This document shows, piece after piece, positions 55,354 to 64,000 of a stretch of 64,000 nt of DNA. Within the stretch, counting starts at the first letter, position 1; the number at the start of each line of letters is the position of its first letter. The translations under genes and the position numbers were made by a program. This DNA is from Bin55 sp028819195 (lineage in GTDB: Bacteria > Pseudomonadota > Gammaproteobacteria > Pseudomonadales > Azotimanducaceae), in contig JAPPMF010000008.1 in the NCBI GenBank assembly GCA_028819195.1, positions 62,001 to 126,000 on the forward strand, written 5' to 3'. Under the pieces are notes generated by a model. That model was given only the letters and a program-made list of their open reading frames with translations, had not been told where the DNA came from and did not search any database.

Positions 55354-58292
55354 TGTCTGAACCTCACACTAAAAAACAGTCGTTTCGAGATTTAGCAAAC
55401 TCTATGGGTGTTCCCGTGCTGTGCGAGGGAAATCAACCAGTTAATATAGCGGACACCAATAGTGTATGGTACGTTGAAACTGGAGTTATTGATCTCTTCT
55501 TAAACGAATCTCAACAAGGTACCCAACTATCAGCTCCGCAGCATTTGTTGCGTCTTGAACAAGACAGTTTATTGCCGAGTATTGTTTCCGATGTTCAGGT
55601 TACGGATGAAGGTGAAACCACCTTAAGCATTATTGCCAAAGGATTACAAGGAACAATTCTTAAACGAATTCCGACATCAGCACTTAGCGGGGCAAGCACG
55701 CGCGACTTCGCAAAAAAGGTTGATGCTTGGATTGAACAATTGATGGGGACCCTCTCACGGTACGTTACTCGTATTCCCCGCGCCACTTCGCTCGCGGAAC
55801 CAGGAACGACGCAAACGTATCATCCTGGCACATTAGGTGTGAGTCGTGGAGTAGTATGGTTCACAGGCGCATTTGGTGAATCCAGTTTATTCATGGGAAC
55901 CGTCGCACAGTCCGAACCGACAGCTGAGATTCAAGAAATTTCACTACCATTGACGCGCAGTAGTTGGCTTTCAATCTTTGAAATAGTTGCAATAACTACG
56001 AAGAGTACCGAAACACTAGTAAACGACGGGACTCTGTTGACTGCTCTAGCGAGTTTTCATAAGCTCGCGTTTCGTAAAGAACGTCTGAATCGACAGTTCA
56101 CGCTCGTAGACGATGCTAACCTTGAACGCGAGCGAATCGAGAATCGTCAGACCGCAGAACAGGCCGCGCGTTCGCGACTATTCAACATTTATGGTCGAAC
56201 CGAACTAGAAGAATCTCCGGTACCTAATCAAGAATTATTTGATGCCCTCAAATATGTTGGTCAACACGAAGACATTGAGTTTGTAAAACCTAACCATACA
56301 GAACCAACTCAAGTACCACTCAGTCTGTCTGATATCCTAGATTCATCGGGTGTTCGCGCGCGCCGGGTACAACTCGATACAAAGAAACCGTGGTGGCGTA
56401 CCGACAGTCACGCATTACTTGCATTTCGTTCTGACAATCAGCAACCTGTCGCTTTGATTCCAAGTAAACTTGGTCGTTACCGCGCTATTGATCCAATTAC
56501 GGGAAAAAGTTCACGGGTTACCAAAAGATACACTACCGAGCTTTCAGATGAAGCCTGGATGTTTTATAAACCATTACCGACAGGAGAGATTCATACCGCG
56601 GACCTCATACAACTAGCACTACGCGGGTCAGCTTGGGAGTTGCTATTGTTAGTCCTACTCGGATTTGGGTCTGGTTTGCTTAAGTTGGCACCCGCGTTGA
56701 TGCTGGGTATCGTCGCTAACCTCATTCTGATCAACGGTAATTCAACCGGACTATTACCGGTGCTGACAACTCTTATTGGTATTGGGATCTTAGGATTGTT
56801 GTTACATATCTTACAACGTACGGTACTGATGCGTGTTGAAGCACGTACGACTACCCGTTTAGAAGCCGCTTACTGGGATAGATTGATGCGTTTACCACCC
56901 GATGTACTGCAAACTATCTCGAGTGGTCGATTAGCGATGATTGGTATGACGTTTCAACAGGTTAGAGACGGTTTACACGGAGTTGTAATAAACAGTTTGT
57001 TATCTGTTTTGTTTCTGTTACCGATTTTCGGGATTATCATTTTTTTTGATCTTGAACTGGGGTTAATCTTGCTTGGATTTAGTGTTGTTGCACTAACGAT
57101 AGGAGGGTACTTTGGGATCCGACAGATTTCTCCGTTTGGACGAATGAACGCTGCAGTTCAACGCGTCACAGGTTTGTTGTTCGAGATGGTGGGTGGTATT
57201 ACGAAACTACGAGTTGAAAGTGCAGAGGGGTCGGCGTTCGCGATATGGGCACAGGAATATCGAAAGCAAAAACGTGCCGAGCTATACCAAAGTAAATTTC
57301 AAAATCATGCCAAGGCATTTAGCACGGCATTACCATTCTTAGCGTCGGCAGCGTTCCTAGTAGCGGTCTTTATTGTTGGTTTACAAGATCGTTTGGTAAG
57401 TACTTTTCTCGTGTTCTATACCATTTTCATGATCTTCCAACACGTAGTTGGTCGGTTCGCAGTTTCTTGTCGAGAAGTTGCAGCGATTTTACCTGCGTTA
57501 AGTCAAATTAAGCCCCTTTTGGTTCAAGCTTCGGAAGTTGAAACAGCAGGTGAAGCAGTCAAAGATTTAAGTGGTCACATTTTGTTTGATCATGTTTCGT
57601 TTCGATATACACCTGACGGCCCCCTCATACTTGACGACGTAACGATTCGCGCTAAACCAGGTGAATTCATAGCCATAGCCGGCGAGTCCGGGTCGGGCAA
57701 AACCACGCTGTTTAGATTAGCGTTGGGGACGGAGATCCCGACAGCTGGCGCAGTTTACTACGACGGTCGCGATATCAGCCACCTCAATCTTAGGATGTTG
57801 CGCCGAAAAATTGGTGCGGTACCACAATCCGTCCGACTTTACCCTCAGGATATTTGGGATAACTTAGCAATACAGCAGGAGGGGATTACAACCGAAGATA
57901 TGTGGAAGATAGCTAGAGTCGCCAAAATAGAGGACGAAATAAAAGCAATGCCAATGGGAATGATGACAACTGTCGGCTCGAGTGGTTCTGTTGTTTCAGG
58001 TGGTGAGAGCCAACGTATATCTATCGCACGTGCGTTGTTAGGTAATCCACGAGTTATTCTTTTCGATGAAGCAACCAACTGGTTAGATAACAAAAATCAG
58101 GCAGACATCATGCACGGTTTCGAGATGCTAACTTCAACTAGGCTAGTGATTGCCCATCGACTTTCAACACTAGAACACGCAGACCGGATCTATGTCCTGC
58201 AAAGTGGTAGAATCGTTCAAACTGGTACTTTTAACGATTTGATGGAGGTTGAGGGAGTGTTCAAAGATCTAGTCAAACGGCAACTTGTTTGA
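55353..58292 (+). CDS. NHLP-type ABC exporter without peptidase domain
   Basis: About 979 residues from ATG 55353, which overlaps the stop of the upstream exporter. Long N-terminal region (about 1-410) with an early part like a cyclic-nucleotide-binding fold (DSLLPSIVSDVQVTDEG) and a transglutaminase/peptidase-like remnant without an active Cys-His pair. A membrane domain follows (about 430-720), then an ATPase with GESGSGKTT, VSGGESQRI and VILFDEATNWLD. This is the second ABC of NHLM-type systems. The role of the N-terminal region is not known to me; it may bind leader or signal molecules. Confidence 0.85.
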   Translation: MSEPHTKKQSFRDLANSMGVPVLCEGNQPVNIADTNSVWYVETGVIDLFLNESQQGTQLSAPQHLLRLEQDSLLPSIVSDVQVTDEGETTLSIIAKGLQGTILKRIPTSALSGASTRDFAKKVDAWIEQLMGTLSRYVTRIPRATSLAEPGTTQTYHPGTLGVSRGVVWFTGAFGESSLFMGTVAQSEPTAEIQEISLPLTRSSWLSIFEIVAITTKSTETLVNDGTLLTALASFHKLAFRKERLNRQFTLVDDANLERERIENRQTAEQAARSRLFNIYGRTELEESPVPNQELFDALKYVGQHEDIEFVKPNHTEPTQVPLSLSDILDSSGVRARRVQLDTKKPWWRTDSHALLAFRSDNQQPVALIPSKLGRYRAIDPITGKSSRVTKRYTTELSDEAWMFYKPLPTGEIHTADLIQLALRGSAWELLLLVLLGFGSGLLKLAPALMLGIVANLILINGNSTGLLPVLTTLIGIGILGLLLHILQRTVLMRVEARTTTRLEAAYWDRLMRLPPDVLQTISSGRLAMIGMTFQQVRDGLHGVVINSLLSVLFLLPIFGIIIFFDLELGLILLGFSVVALTIGGYFGIRQISPFGRMNAAVQRVTGLLFEMVGGITKLRVESAEGSAFAIWAQEYRKQKRAELYQSKFQNHAKAFSTALPFLASAAFLVAVFIVGLQDRLVSTFLVFYTIFMIFQHVVGRFAVSCREVAAILPALSQIKPLLVQASEVETAGEAVKDLSGHILFDHVSFRYTPDGPLILDDVTIRAKPGEFIAIAGESGSGKTTLFRLALGTEIPTAGAVYYDGRDISHLNLRMLRRKIGAVPQSVRLYPQDIWDNLAIQQEGITTEDMWKIARVAKIEDEIKAMPMGMMTTVGSSGSVVSGGESQRISIARALLGNPRVILFDEATNWLDNKNQADIMHGFEMLTSTRLVIAHRLSTLEHADRIYVLQSGRIVQTGTFNDLMEVEGVFKDLVKRQLV

Positions 58293-59605
58293 CACAAGTG
58301 GACTCGAACCAAGATAGAATGCACTTGTATGATAGGGTCATACAAAAAGCCAACCAAGACGAGGAATTTCGCGCTCGCTTGTTGTCTAATCCGAAACGAA
58401 CATTGCAGGAAGAGTATGGGATAAATCTACTTGTGAGCCATGAACTTTGTGTTCATAGCGAAACGGATGCTCTAACCCATCTAGTATTACCCCCTAAAAG
58501 CAAGTTCAGTGATGCTGAAAAAGAAGCTGCCCGAGCTGGGGCGACTTCACTCGAATTCTTAAAAGAAACGATGTACGACCCAGCACCACCTAAACGGGAC
58601 GCCGTTACCGAAATATCATCAATCAAATTAACAGGTCAATCGCCACAGGAATTGGTTGGTCTTGGTCAATCTTGTATTCAACGAGGTCTCGAATTTCTCG
58701 ATTCCGCACTAGATGACAATGGTGCCTGGTATTGCATTCGCTTTAACCTTGGTGATTCGAATATTCCCAGACATTACGAACGACCACCGTTCATTTCTGC
58801 ATTTTGTGCTCTAGCATTGCAGGCAATTGATAACTCATTAGCGAAAAAAATAATTCGTAAAACGACACAATATTTGGTAGAGACCATAGAGTATCCAGGT
58901 TTGTGGCGATACTATCGCCACTTACCGTTAGACTTGGATAGTTCCTCTCTCGGCTCGTTAATGTTGGGATCTCATCCGTGGATTTGTTTCGGTCGGAATA
59001 GGGTTCGAATGCTAGCCAATCGAGACGAGCAGGGACGATTCATGACATGGTTACTCGATGAAGGTGAACCAGATGTTGTGTCCCAGTTCCGGATAGAGGC
59101 AGATCCGGTTGTGAATGCGAATATTATCGCGTATTTAGGAGACTGTGATGCTACTCGTCCAGCACAAAATTGGCTGCGACAATTGATCGAAGAAAATATT
59201 GTTGAAGGTACTTCGAAATGGTACCCGGATGAGGTGTCTATTTATTACGCTGTATCCAAAGCAATTGAATGTGTACAACCGGCCCTTGATCAACTCAAAC
59301 CAACAATAGCCGATCGGCTTTTGAATCTACGGGATGTACAAGGAGATTTTGGGAATATCTTTTGTACTGCACGCGCGGTATCTACTTTATACAATATAGG
59401 TTGGCTTAGTCGAATAGATTTGACCAAGGAATTTTTACGACTAATTGAAACACAACAAGCGGATGGAAGTTGGCCCGAAGTGCTAGCATTCGGAGACCAG
59501 TCGCGCAAATTTGGAATCGTTGGTCGAATTGGGCATGGCTCTGATACTGTGACCACTGCTTTCTGTATTGAAGCACTAGAACGATTAACTGGATGTGTGG
59601 GCTAG
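58289..59605 (+). CDS. NHLP leader fused to an alpha/alpha-toroid domain (possible substrate or enzyme)
   Basis: 438 residues. The first about 90 form a nitrile-hydratase-like leader (NHLP): ANQDEEFRARLLSNPKRTLQEEYGI, then ELCVHSETDALTHLVLPPKS and FSDAEKEAARAGA, the place where short NHLP peptides have their Gly-Gly or Gly-Ala cleavage site. The rest (about 110-438) is an alpha/alpha-toroid of the terpene cyclase/prenyltransferase type: repeated helix pairs, LPLDLDSSSLGSLML (Asp215 and Asp217, like the DxDD region) and the QW-type QQADGSW near 388-395. The start is uncertain: TTG 58289, GTG 58298 or ATG 58319. The toroid could be an enzyme recruited through the leader, or the leader may direct it to the exporter. 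Confidence 0.8.
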   Translation: MTQVDSNQDRMHLYDRVIQKANQDEEFRARLLSNPKRTLQEEYGINLLVSHELCVHSETDALTHLVLPPKSKFSDAEKEAARAGATSLEFLKETMYDPAPPKRDAVTEISSIKLTGQSPQELVGLGQSCIQRGLEFLDSALDDNGAWYCIRFNLGDSNIPRHYERPPFISAFCALALQAIDNSLAKKIIRKTTQYLVETIEYPGLWRYYRHLPLDLDSSSLGSLMLGSHPWICFGRNRVRMLANRDEQGRFMTWLLDEGEPDVVSQFRIEADPVVNANIIAYLGDCDATRPAQNWLRQLIEENIVEGTSKWYPDEVSIYYAVSKAIECVQPALDQLKPTIADRLLNLRDVQGDFGNIFCTARAVSTLYNIGWLSRIDLTKEFLRLIETQQADGSWPEVLAFGDQSRKFGIVGRIGHGSDTVTTAFCIEALERLTGCVG

Positions 59606-59631
59606 TCCACATTCGTTAACAAGATATAGCT

Positions 59632-62037
59632 ATGACACAGAACATTTTGTCTGACGAAGACGCACAACCTCGTCAAGACTCTTCCAGACCATTCATTGAA
59701 CCGTCATTCCGAGACGCAGTTCCGCATTATTTACCTCTTGGTGTTTTTCCGTTATTTTTCATGGCGCTGACGTGTCGAGGTTGGTGGTTACTACCAACTT
59801 TTTTGTTTATGAGTGTTGCTGGTGGTCTTGACCGGGCTTTTGGATTAGACGGTGAAAACATGAACCCTTCGGGTATTTCAGAACGCCGGCTTTTCATTTA
59901 CAACATTCCTGTATGGAGCTGGGCGTTTTTGTGGGTGTTAACACTCATTTATGGGTTGTGGCAAGTTTTACTCGTTCACTCTTATGAAACGTGGTGGGCC
60001 GTTGTGCAAGGTGTCCTCATAGTCTTTCTGCTCACCATGGAAGCACAAGCAGTGTTCGTTGTTGGTCATGAATTAATTCACCGACGATCGACTTGGGAAC
60101 GACGACTCGGCGAGTTGTTACTTGCCTGTTGTTCCTATCCTCAATACGCTACCGAACACGTTTATATTCACCATGCCAGAGTTGGTACACCTCACGATGT
60201 TGGTTCAGCTCCGAAGGGAAAAAGTTTCTGGCGATATTTTCCGGAAGAGGTAGTTAGTAATCTGACAAATTCCTGGCGAGTCGCGGGTGAGCATTTAACG
60301 CGCCGTGGATTGTCCCGGTGGCATTTTAGTAATCCGTTTTGGCGTTATGCGATTTACCTTGGAGTGTGGTATAGTCTAGTGTATTTCCTGGGTGGAATTT
60401 GGGCTTTACCAATCTTCTTAGCGTTAGGATTGAGCTGTGTATTCTCGATGAAAATTAGCAATTATTTTCAGCATTATGGACTACGGCGGGTTCTGCTTTC
60501 AAACGGCCGCTGGGAAAAAATTCTACCGCGTCATTCGTGGAATGCGGATTGGAAATTCAGTAATTGGATGTTTTTTAATATGCAACGTCATGCCGATCAC
60601 CACTCAATGGCGACTCGTCCCTATCCACAACTACAAACTCGAGAGGATGAAGCTCCAGTATTACCAGGAACTTACGGCGATATGATGAATCTGGTCTTAC
60701 GCCCGAAGAGTTGGTTTGCCAAAATGGATCCATTAGTCGATCAATGGCGAAAAAAATTCTATCCAGATATTGACGATTGGGGTCCATACGATTCCAAGTT
60801 AGCGACGATCAAACCCGACCTGTTCGAGGAAATTGTTGAAATTCATCAGTTAGCGCCACGGTTGTTTGGATGGATTGAACAATATCCCGAATTACTCAAT
60901 ACTTTGCAGCATCGTGAGTTTACCGATCTTGACCTATCGAGGGGGATACTGGTTGATCCAGAGTATGAAACCATCGCTCGTCAAGGACTTGCAAGAGTCT
61001 ATTGGACACATGACATGGGTGTTCAAGAAATGCGAGATCAGATCGACGAGATCCCGACAACTAGTGCTAAAGAAACCGCGGAAGTCATACGAAATTGGTC
61101 GAACGAGAAAGCCTTTCAAATTGGCATGCACGTTATACGGGAGAATTTATCTCTAGACGAGGCGTCGGTGGCACTTGCAAATCTTGCTGAAGCGTCATTG
61201 AACTCATTATTCGCGGAAGCATTTACGGAATATTGTGAAAAGGTCGGAGATAAACACACAGGCGGAGTTATGTTTACGTTTTTGGGTGATCTTGCGACTA
61301 ATGAAGTTTACCCTAACACGGAAATCGAATTGTTGTTGATTCACGACGGTTGGCATACGAAACGGTTTGAACAATTTTTGAAGTTTTTGCAAGAACTGAT
61401 TGCCCGCCTTAGCAAAAGAAATTTGTTATTTAAACCGATAGCGCACGAAAAGGATTGGATACGTACTTGTGCGATTGATGAGACAAATGAATGTCTCCTG
61501 CAAACCAACGCTCATGGAATACCACTAAAAACCAGGTCAAGAATGGTGGATGAGTATGGTTATTACACGATTCGACACCGACTTGGACCAAAACTGAATG
61601 ATGTTTGGAAAGAGTTAAGATCGAATGTGTCCTTACGCGCTGATTTGAGCAAGCAGGTACGCGAAATGGAAACGTCTATTTCGACGATTACAACGGGTTG
61701 TACAGGTCTAATTGAATTGGAGCGAATAGCGCGGTTTCTGCAAGTGAGTATAGCGGACTCCAAATTTGAACAGTCAGATTTGACCGCCGGTGACGTATTC
61801 GATTTAGCCGGTGAGGAACAATTAGCCAAGTTTGTTAAGCTATGTCGAGACATCCAAGCAATCGATAGTCTCGTTCTAGACCGTGAAACAATGTTAGATC
61901 AAGCAAGCACTGCAGTGAAACCCCTTGTCGCTACTTCTTGTGGCACGGAAAATTTTGAGGAACTCTGCAATTCTTTTGCAGAAATGTCTCTGTATGCTCG
62001 AACTCAACTTGAACTAATACGGTCGCGTTGTACTTAA
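59632..62037 (+). CDS. AlkB-type membrane hydroxylase fused to a GlnE-like region
   Basis: 801 residues. The N-terminal half (about 1-390) is an integral-membrane diiron hydroxylase/desaturase of the alkane 1-monooxygenase family. The histidine boxes are intact: HELIHRR (146-150), EHVYIHH (176-181), QHYG (His281) and QRHADHH (320-324). The C-terminal half (about 450-800) is soluble. It reads like a decayed glutamine-synthetase adenylyltransferase (GlnE) domain: IGMHVIRENLSLDEASVALAN-type helices, LGDLATNEVYPNTEIELLLIHDG (544-573) in place of the GKLGGRELN...DIDLIFLY motif, and GLIELERIARFLQ in place of GGLVDIEFLVQ. The two nucleotidyltransferase aspartates look replaced (EIE), so catalysis is doubtful. 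It sits between the leader-toroid gene and the YcaO gene. Confidence 0.85.
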   Translation: MTQNILSDEDAQPRQDSSRPFIEPSFRDAVPHYLPLGVFPLFFMALTCRGWWLLPTFLFMSVAGGLDRAFGLDGENMNPSGISERRLFIYNIPVWSWAFLWVLTLIYGLWQVLLVHSYETWWAVVQGVLIVFLLTMEAQAVFVVGHELIHRRSTWERRLGELLLACCSYPQYATEHVYIHHARVGTPHDVGSAPKGKSFWRYFPEEVVSNLTNSWRVAGEHLTRRGLSRWHFSNPFWRYAIYLGVWYSLVYFLGGIWALPIFLALGLSCVFSMKISNYFQHYGLRRVLLSNGRWEKILPRHSWNADWKFSNWMFFNMQRHADHHSMATRPYPQLQTREDEAPVLPGTYGDMMNLVLRPKSWFAKMDPLVDQWRKKFYPDIDDWGPYDSKLATIKPDLFEEIVEIHQLAPRLFGWIEQYPELLNTLQHREFTDLDLSRGILVDPEYETIARQGLARVYWTHDMGVQEMRDQIDEIPTTSAKETAEVIRNWSNEKAFQIGMHVIRENLSLDEASVALANLAEASLNSLFAEAFTEYCEKVGDKHTGGVMFTFLGDLATNEVYPNTEIELLLIHDGWHTKRFEQFLKFLQELIARLSKRNLLFKPIAHEKDWIRTCAIDETNECLLQTNAHGIPLKTRSRMVDEYGYYTIRHRLGPKLNDVWKELRSNVSLRADLSKQVREMETSISTITTGCTGLIELERIARFLQVSIADSKFEQSDLTAGDVFDLAGEEQLAKFVKLCRDIQAIDSLVLDRETMLDQASTAVKPLVATSCGTENFEELCNSFAEMSLYARTQLELIRSRCT

Positions 62038-62068
62038 TCGTTCGTTGCTCTCTGTTCAGGTAATATAG

Positions 62069-64000
62069 TTGTCAGACCTGTCCAATGCTAAGTCTACACC
62101 TAGCATATTGAAGAAAAAGCACGATCTTGACCAAGGACTAATAACACTTCCAGTACTTACACCTCATCTTCAGTATCGTCATCTCGAACAGGATCAGATT
62201 CTCCTAGTTTCTGAGTCTTTTAACACTTTGTTGCACGGGCAACTCTATTGGGATTTGATTCCCGCGCTTGATGGTTCTAGGACTTTGAACGAGCTGACCA
62301 CTGAACTCCACGAAGTTCATGGATTGCCAAATATTCTCACCGCGATCGTTAACCTGAGTAATAAAGGGTACATCGTGTCAGCAGAACATACTTTAGCAAA
62401 GAGTAGCGCAGCATATTGGTCGAGCATGGGGGCTTCTCCATGTTGGGTAGAACAGCGGTTCCTAGCGATGCCACTCGAGGTTGATGGGGACCTTGAGGTC
62501 ACTCGTCTTGTGAAAGAAATGGGTGCACGTACGTGTACCCAGAACCCAAAGTTGAAAGTCGTGATCACAGACGATATGTTTGCCAAATCTCATTCCGAGA
62601 CTAATCGACAGCATTTACCTAACCGATTACCTTGGATGCTAGTTCGACCGGGGGGGATAGTTCCACTTATCAGTCCTGTGTTTCTGAGTGAACACCAAAG
62701 TCCATGTTGGACTTGCTTTTCTTTTCGGCTACAAATCCATGATGAAGTTCATGGATTTTTACGAAATATAGGAGGCGAGGAATTGTCGTTTAAACCATTT
62801 GCACAGGATCGAACGGTACGACGATCAATACTTGGACTTACGGCGCAAGAAATTCTCAAATGGATCATATTTGGCGATTCAGCTACACTCCATCAACATG
62901 CCATATCAGTTGATTTGGGTCGTTTAGATTTGACGACTCACCGTGTCCTTCGTCGTCCGCAATGTATTGATTGTGGCGATCAAGAGCGGTACGGTTCAAG
63001 GCGCAAACCTAAAGACTTGAAGCTTCAACCCAGTCCAAAGTTAATGCAAAACAGTGGCGGCACCCGTTCAGCAACTCCAGAACAGACTTTAGCAAAGTAC
63101 CTTCACTTAGTAAGTCCGATCAGTGGTGTAGTAAGTTGGTTGTCGAGAACTTCGCAGGAATCCGATAGTTGGTTGCATGTGCATTGGGCCGGTAGTAATT
63201 TCGGTATGCGAAGTCGTAGTTTGACGTCGTTACGACGGAGTTTTCGCAGTAAGAGTGCCGGAAAAGGTAGCACGCGCGCCGATTCAAAAGTTAGTGCACT
63301 GTGCGAAGCGATCGAACGATACTCTGGGTCACTGCAAGGTAGCGAGATTGTTATAAAACGACGATTTACCGATCTTTTAACCGATAATTTAGCAATTCAT
63401 CCTAACGAAGTACAGCTATTTAGCGAACATCAATTAGATAACGCTAGCGAAATCAATAAACAGGGTCATCCATACAACGTTGTACCATCACGGTTCGATC
63501 CTGATGTGGAGATTGATTGGACTCCTGTTTGGTCGTTTACACAGGACAGGCATCGTTATCTCCCAACATCAATGCTCTATAGCATGCCGACGGAACTTCG
63601 AGGTTCCAATGATTTGATTGGGGATTCGAACGGATGTGCAGCTGGAAACACACTCGAAGAGGCAACTTTACAAGGATTATTTGAACTTGTTGAACGAGAC
63701 TCATTTGCTATTTGGTGGTATAACAAATTACGAGTACCGGCAGTTGATCTCACTAGTTTTGACGATCGTTACCTAGAGGTAGCTCCCGAGTATTACACTC
63801 AGCAGCAAAGAGATTTGTGGATGCTCGACGTAACCGCCGATTTGCAAATTCCAACGTTTGTTGCTTTGTCCAAACGAAGGGATGGTAACCCTGAAGAGAT
63901 TATCTATGGTGCTGGAGCACATCAAGATCCTAAGATCGCTGCAACGAGAGCACTTTGTGAATTAAATCAATGTCTTTCTTGGGTGGTCCGTTCTACAGGC
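62069..64000 (+). CDS. Fused TOMM leader-binding/YcaO cyclodehydratase, C-terminally cut
   Basis: 644 residues to the window edge from TTG 62069, the first codon after an in-frame stop. It installs azoline heterocycles on a leader-bearing peptide. The N-terminal part (about 1-330) is a TOMM E1-like/leader-binding domain with two CxxC pairs (PCWTCFSF and RPQCIDCGD) that bind a structural zinc. The YcaO domain starts near 345. ATP-binding residues appear in SKVSALCEAIERYSG and TLEEATLQGLFELVERDSFAIWW; the DTL/GAGAH-type segment follows. The C-terminus with the proline-rich tail is outside the window. The C-D fusion is the standard cyclodehydratase of NHLP-type TOMM clusters. Confidence 0.93.
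   Translation, partial: MSDLSNAKSTPSILKKKHDLDQGLITLPVLTPHLQYRHLEQDQILLVSESFNTLLHGQLYWDLIPALDGSRTLNELTTELHEVHGLPNILTAIVNLSNKGYIVSAEHTLAKSSAAYWSSMGASPCWVEQRFLAMPLEVDGDLEVTRLVKEMGARTCTQNPKLKVVITDDMFAKSHSETNRQHLPNRLPWMLVRPGGIVPLISPVFLSEHQSPCWTCFSFRLQIHDEVHGFLRNIGGEELSFKPFAQDRTVRRSILGLTAQEILKWIIFGDSATLHQHAISVDLGRLDLTTHRVLRRPQCIDCGDQERYGSRRKPKDLKLQPSPKLMQNSGGTRSATPEQTLAKYLHLVSPISGVVSWLSRTSQESDSWLHVHWAGSNFGMRSRSLTSLRRSFRSKSAGKGSTRADSKVSALCEAIERYSGSLQGSEIVIKRRFTDLLTDNLAIHPNEVQLFSEHQLDNASEINKQGHPYNVVPSRFDPDVEIDWTPVWSFTQDRHRYLPTSMLYSMPTELRGSNDLIGDSNGCAAGNTLEEATLQGLFELVERDSFAIWWYNKLRVPAVDLTSFDDRYLEVAPEYYTQQQRDLWMLDVTADLQIPTFVALSKRRDGNPEEIIYGAGAHQDPKIAATRALCELNQCLSWVVRSTG

Noticed and set aside
1..64000. 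CRISPR arrays, intact insertion sequences or prophage
   Set aside because: No regularly spaced repeats, transposase genes, integrases or phage structural genes were seen.

Overview
The window looks like a chromosomal segment of a gammaproteobacterium with moderately low GC (AT-rich intergenic DNA). The evidence is a phoB-phoR-pst operon, a DUF3450/ExbB/ExbB/ExbD/TonB/TPR energy-transduction operon of the kind common in marine Gammaproteobacteria, CCA-encoding tRNAs, and proteobacterial housekeeping genes (ribE, pyrF type 2, gcdH, uvrC, pgsA, prs). I did not identify genus or family. No CRISPR array, intact insertion sequence or prophage was seen.

Layout. 1-5543 (minus): phosphate sensing and uptake (phoB, phoR, pstS, pstC, start of pstA). 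6209-13161 (plus): a TonB energy-transduction operon with three tandem tonB genes, which records a 744-bp tandem duplication that also copied the last codons of exbD. 13327-18636 (plus): ribE, pyrF, glutaryl-CoA dehydrogenase, uvrC, pgsA and tRNA-Cys. 18644-19588 (minus): prs. 19775-23508 (plus): hydantoinase/oxoprolinase-type subunits hyuA and hyuB. 23509-23817 (minus): tRNA-Leu(UAA) interrupted by a 222-nt group I intron. 24042-36112 (minus): two giant paralogous alpha-2-macroglobulin-like proteins. 36630-43268: tRNA-Leu(UAG), a phosphopantetheinyl transferase, an acyl-CoA synthetase, and a VRR-NUC nuclease paired with a nuclease-helicase fusion. 43269-46199: an accessory stretch of hairpin-rich non-coding DNA, homopolymer tracts, an 18-bp palindrome and an operon of three small hydrophobic proteins. 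46200-52117 (plus): two exported cysteine-bearing paralogues ending in TonB C-terminal domains, then an RND/MMPL-type exporter.

52627 to the right edge (plus) is the most unusual part. It is a RiPP (ribosomally made, modified peptide) locus of the NHLP/TOMM type: a very short membrane-fusion-like protein, a C39 peptidase-ABC exporter, a second NHLP-type ABC exporter, a protein with a nitrile-hydratase-like leader fused to an alpha/alpha-toroid (terpene cyclase-like) domain, an AlkB-type membrane hydroxylase fused to what looks like a degenerate GlnE-type nucleotidyltransferase region, and a fused leader-binding/YcaO cyclodehydratase cut by the window edge. Together they suggest a pathway in which a leader-bearing substrate is heterocyclised, perhaps oxidised by a diiron hydroxylase, then cleaved and exported. 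No short conventional precursor peptide is visible here, so either the 438-residue leader-toroid protein is the substrate or the precursor lies to the right of the window.
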